Positions 60,252 through 64,000 of a stretch of 64,000 nucleotides of DNA are shown in pieces (position 1 is the first letter of the stretch; each line of letters opens with the position of its first letter). This DNA is from Myotis daubentonii (taxonomy: Eukaryota; Chordata; Mammalia; Chiroptera; Vespertilionidae). The stretch spans positions 68,150,787 through 68,214,786 of the forward strand of contig NC_081842.1 in NCBI RefSeq assembly GCF_963259705.1. The letters are read 5' to 3'. The notes under the pieces were generated by a model. The model was not told the DNA's origin. It did no database searches and saw only the letters and a list, made by a program, of their open reading frames with translations. Both the position numbers and the translations under genes were made by a program.

Positions 60252-61535
60252 TTCTCCTCCCGCTCTCCCACCAGTGGTCACTGGATGATCAGCATGTCCA
60301 TACCATTACTTGAGACCTACAGAATGTCAAATGATATTCCTTGACCTGAGAAGATTCACTTTCAGGGGGGTCATGTTGGAGCTTGGATCTTAAAGGTCAG
60401 TGGGACAAATGACTAAGTTCTGCCACAAAATTTTTTTGGAGCATTTTATATTATTGCCATGAACAACATCTCCTCCCCAAAACTGAGTGATATCATGAAT
60501 AGCAATATAGTAGAACATTTAAACTTAGCTACATTTTACCCAATATATAAAATCAATATTTTCTTTGGAGCTATCAGAAACGCATGTAGGGAAGAGAGGT
60601 ATGTGTTATCTGCATCAGTTCACTACACACTCTTGAAAAAGAATGTCCAATTTAACTAACCATAAATATGGAAATGATAGTATGTTTATTTCCAGTCAAT
60701 CTTTGATAATAAGAAATTTTCCTCTGTCAAACTAATGTTGAGGTTTCTTATATATAAAAGAGAAATCATTTTAGACTTGATGATATAAGAAAGTAATGAA
60801 AAGAATAAATCGTGCAATAAAGGTGTGGAATATACCAACTAGATGTGGGTAGATGTTCCCAACACCGGAGAAACAAATGCTTCTATCCACCCTGTTAGAT
60901 TGCAAAGCAAATATCTGTGGCGATGGAGCATTTAATGTATGGTGCATTTATAAACAATGTGGTGACTCACTGTTTGGGTTACAAAGTCTAGTATATATGA
61001 ATTGACATTATGCTGCTGCTGAATTAATATACTTGCGGGTGTCTGAATAAACATAAAAATCCATGAGAATAGTTTTCATCAGGCAGGTGAATACTGATGG
61101 CTTAAACTGCTTTATGGTTGACCTGATGTCAAACTTAAAGCACAATTAGTTGAATGGAGAAAAGTCCAGAATATTTAGTTGGCCAGTATGGGTTAAGATA
61201 TTTTCAGTCACCACATCTGTATCTTGCTGTTCTTCTTAGGAAGGAATCAGGGCAGATCATACATAGTATGAGCTTGATAACCATTTGTTTTAAATATTGG
61301 GGTTGCAGCCACTTAAAAGTATAGCAAGCATTTATGATTTCAGTTTTCTGAATTTCCAGAATACTTGAGTCTAATTATTTCAAAAAATAGCCTGCAACTT
61401 CATTCAACAGTTTCAGGCTATCAGAGTTCATGGGTGCTGGTACTAAATAATGCAACAGACCTCATACAGCACGGACAACAGAGGTTAGAATCCATTTGAA
61501 CAAATACACGAGCTGCTGCACAAATGAATGTGAAG

Positions 61536-61537
<2 letters not shown>

Positions 61538-61571
<34 letters not shown>
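61538..61571 (+). repeat. BTLA: (TG)n microsatellite in BTLA 3' UTR
   Basis: About 16 TG units inside the inferred long 3' UTR. Confidence 0.95.
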
Positions 61572-61573
<2 letters not shown>

Positions 61574-62236
61574 TAGTGTCTAGAAAGAAAGGTGGGTGAC
61601 TTAGAGAAATGGTAAAAGAGAAGCTGACAAAAGTGACATACCATTTCAGTTTGCTAAAGAAACTCAGAAAACTAGAGCAAATGAGTTATTAAAGAAAATG
61701 TATGAAAATAATGTATGAAATTATGGGGATATGCATATGACATCCCATGAAAGTTTTTGTCCTAAAAATACTAAAAAGATTTTGTGGTGGAGCATTTTTT
61801 ATGTAACACTGGTGTTAAAATTTTAACCCTTAGATTGGGGTGGTGAGTATTGTTTTAGATTCATTGTTACCCACCCAGTATAATATCATTGCTCCTAGAA
61901 ATTTGAGCAACGAATTTTGTGTAGTTTTCTTTTCAGCCAAACTGCATTTACAGGAAACTTATGTACAAAAGATAAATTAGAATAGCTTGTGGTATTCTTA
62001 AAAATAGAAACAGGAAGAACAGGGAGGATACACGTAACTGTCCTTATCAGATAAACACACAAAGCTGAACAGTTCCTTCATAATGAGTTTAAATATATAT
62101 ATTATATATATATTAACAATATTCTTAACATGTCTTGCAGTAATGTTGATAATGATTTCACCTCTGTTAATGATTTATACTTATATTTGTATGATGCTGC
62201 CAAAATCACAAATCATTTATGTTTTTATTCCTTCTT

Positions 62237-62277
62237 AATAAAAGGTGTCAGAGTTATATATGTATTTTGTAAATAAA
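62237..62277 (+). terminator. BTLA: Candidate distal polyadenylation signals for BTLA
   Basis: Two AATAAA hexamers (62237-62242 and 62272-62277) lie 35 bp apart in AT/GT-rich sequence. They are the last such signals before the SINE-dense downstream region. Proximal alternatives lie at 60803 and 60815. Confidence 0.4.
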
Positions 62278-62399
62278 TCTATTTCAGTATTACTTACATG
62301 GCTTACTTCATTAATGAAATATGAGAAAAAGAATAGATAATTTAATGATTTTCCATGATTTTAAGATTGTTGACTATTCCCAATAAGAAGGTCAAGTTA

Positions 62400-62617
62400 G
62401 CCGAAACCGGTTTGGCTCAGTGGATAGAGCGTCAGCCTGCGGACTGAAAGGTCCCAGGTTCGATTCCAGTCAAGGGCATGTACCTGGGTTGCAGGCACAT
62501 CCCCAGTGGGGAGTGTGCAGGAGGCAGCTGATCGATGTTTCTCTCTCATCGATGTTTCTAACTCTCTATCTCTCTCCCTTCCTCTCTGTAAAAAATCAAT
62601 AAAATATATTAAAAAAA
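62400..62617 (+). mobile_element. Young VES SINE just past BTLA
   Basis: CCGAAACCGGTTTGGCTCAG head and an intact body near-identical to the copy at 24418. AAGAAGGTCAAGTTA at 62385-62399 and 62618-62632 (15/15). Confidence 0.95.
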
Positions 62618-62694
62618 AAGAAGGTCAAGTTATTAAAACTTATTTGGAATAAATATAATGTTTACTTTTGTACCAAAAAGTGCATGGACATGAA

Positions 62695-62840
62695 CTTTGA
62701 GTGATTCTCAAATCTTATGGCACATAAAAATAACTTGAAGAACTTGCTAAATTGCAGATGACCAACTCACAGCACTAAGAAATTCTGCTTCAGGAGATTC
62801 AGCATATGGCTCTAGAATCCTCACATTAAAAATCACCCTA
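62695..62840 (+). mobile_element. MER5A-like hAT MITE remnant
   Basis: GAGTGATTCTCAAATCTTAT start, AACTTGCTAAATTGCAGATG middle, ACTAAGAAATTCTGCTTCAG. MER5A order, decayed. Confidence 0.55.
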
Positions 62841-62887
62841 GATAAATTAATTTTTAATCCTCACCTTAGGATATGTTTTTATGGATT

Positions 62888-63105
62888 TTTTAAAAATATA
62901 TTTTATTGATTTTTTACAGAGAGGAAGGGAGAGGGATAGAGAGCTAGAAACATTGATGAGAGCAAAACATTGATCAGCTCCCTCCTGCACACTCTCCACT
63001 GGGGATGTGCCCGCAACCCTGGTACATGCCCTTGACTAGAATCGAACTTGGGACCCTTGAGTCTGCAGGCTGACACTCTATCCACTGAGCCAAACTGGTT
63101 AGGGC
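62888..63105 (-). mobile_element. VES SINE, antisense, nested
   Basis: ATATATTTTATTGATTTTTT to GCCAAACTGGTTAGGGC. TTTTTATGGATTTTTT before and TTTATTGATTTTTTTT after suggest insertion in the T-rich part of the older VES. Confidence 0.88.
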
Positions 63106-63220
63106 TTTATTGATTTTTTTTAATCCTCACCTGTAGAGTGAGGATGTTTTTTCCATTGATTTTTAGGGAGAGTAGAAGGGAGAGGGGATGGGGGGGAGGG
63201 AGAGAGAGGCAATGTGAGAG

Positions 63221-63276
<56 letters not shown>
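63221..63276 (+). repeat. (GA)n microsatellite
   Basis: About 27 GA units. Confidence 0.95.
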
Positions 63277-63280
<4 letters not shown>

Positions 63281-63415
63281 TCTATCACTTGCCTCCCCCT
63301 CACCTGCCCCCCAGAACCGGGGATCAAACTAGCAACCCAGGTATGTGTCCTGAATAGAACCCATAACCCTTTGTTATATGAGGCAATGCTTCAACCAACT
63401 GAGCCACCCACCAGC

Positions 63416-63857
63416 ACACCCCAGATGATTTTGATATGGGTTTCCCAGTGCAGAGGCTAGTCTGACGGGGACCCCGGGACAAGGGCAAGGTGCTGGGGAT
63501 GCAGGACCCTATCTACAGTAAAGATCCCAATAAAAGACTTTGAAGGAAGAGCAAGAAGCATCTCAGAAAGGGACACCCATTGCTCACTGTTGCTCATTGT
63601 CTCCCATTAGCACTTAATTAATTAATTGTGGAGATGGTCCTAATTGCTAGATGAGGGGGGTACTTGCTGGTGCATTTTCTTCAAGAGTTGGATTGGCTGT
63701 CCAGACAACTGCCTGTGCTTACACTCAAACACTGTTTTTAAAAAAGTATATATATATATATAATTTGTTTTGCCCATCAATAAAGCCTTTCAAGGTCCCA
63801 GAATTGATTCTCTAGCTTGATCATATCTATCAATCTATAAAAGCACACACACATTTT
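63416..63857. other. Intergenic stretch downstream of BTLA
   Basis: No gene or firm repeat. (TA)n at 63747-63762. Confidence 0.4.
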
Positions 63858-64000
63858 TTAAAAGAGCCACTTTAGGTTCAGCAAAGCTGAAGAGAAAGTA
63901 CATAGAATTTCCATATGCTCCCTGCCCCCACACATGCACAGCTTCCCCTGTCATCAACATCCTGTGCCAGAGTGGTACATTTGTTACAATCAGTGAGTCC
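63858..64000 (-). mobile_element. L1 3'-UTR-like sequence, antisense, cut by window end
   Basis: GAGCCACTTTAGGTTCAGCA, CCCCCACACATGCACAGCTT and AGAGTGGTACATTTGTTACA match the antisense 3' UTR of old mammalian L1s. Continues past 64000. Confidence 0.7.

Larger units (their letters stand above)
60252..62290 (+). other. BTLA: BTLA 3' UTR (extent inferred)
   Basis: AT-rich, largely repeat-free sequence after the BTLA stop. AATAAA signals occur at 60803-60808, 60815-60820, 61046-61051, 62237-62242 and 62272-62277. The last pair, just before a young VES SINE, is the likeliest distal end; the first pair would give a short 3' UTR of about 0.6 kb. It contains a (TG)n run at 61538-61571. Confidence 0.5.
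62853..63415 (-). mobile_element. Diverged antisense VES, invaded by a younger VES
   Basis: AATCCTCACCTTAGGATATG at 62857 and AATCCTCACCTGTAGAGTGA at 63122 are two reversed VES terminal motifs. The body resumes with GAGAG-rich sequence and ends GAGCCACCCACCAGCA near 63415. A (GA)n tract lies at 63221-63276. Confidence 0.75.

Noticed and set aside
62420..63085. 60-codon ORFs reading MDRASACGLKGP-like peptides
   Set aside because: The same peptide recurs at every VES SINE; it is a translation of the SINE, not a gene.

Overview
This window is mammalian genomic DNA, almost certainly from a vespertilionid bat (Myotis/Eptesicus/Pipistrellus-type). I infer this from about twenty tRNA-derived VES SINEs (body motif GGCTCAGTGGATAGAGC), from about ten HeliBat-type rolling-circle elements (start TCCTATATAATAAAA, end GGGCCTCTAG), and from young hAT and mariner MITEs. 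This combination is known from vesper bats. There are no bacterial genes, no CRISPR and no rRNA or tRNA genes beyond SINE-embedded tRNA-like sequence.

The only protein-coding gene I can support is BTLA (B- and T-lymphocyte attenuator, CD272) on the + strand. It has six coding exons: 32076-32151 signal peptide, 48080-48403 Ig domain, 53544-53579 short stalk exon, 54662-54820 stalk plus transmembrane segment, 56311-56357 juxtamembrane, and 59976-60251 cytoplasmic tail with its tyrosine motifs. All five introns are GT-AG. The exons join in frame to an intact 305-residue inhibitory receptor. Introns 1-4 are phase 1 and intron 5 is phase 0. A candidate overlapping upstream ORF starts 13 nt before the BTLA start codon. 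The 3' UTR probably runs to about 62.26 kb.

Layout: 1-31.9 kb is the intergenic 5' side of BTLA and is built mostly of repeats. These include a MaLR-type LTR split by tandem Helitrons and a SINE (2.86-4.35 kb), an antisense L1 composite with its own nested Helitrons (7.48-11.2 kb), and a 1.9-kb L1 ORF2 fragment with a 17-bp target duplication but no 3' end (13.8-15.7 kb). They also include a SPIN-like hAT MITE with perfect 8-bp duplications (17.1 kb), a MER20 invaded by a second hAT element (17.5-17.9 kb), and a 5'-inverted L1 carrying a Helitron, a SINE and a class II solo LTR (22.6-26.3 kb). The stretch 26.4-31.9 kb is comparatively unique. BTLA and its introns occupy 32.1-62.3 kb. Intron 1 (15.9 kb) holds an antisense L1, MIRs, four Helitrons, VES SINEs, a mariner MITE and a hAT MITE. 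Downstream (62.4-64 kb) are VES SINEs, one nested in another, and the start of an antisense L1.

I found no clearly undescribed multi-gene system. The notable content is the intact bat BTLA gene with its upstream ORF, and a dense, readable record of nested insertions from several transposon classes. Family names come from recall of consensus sequences; no database search was run.
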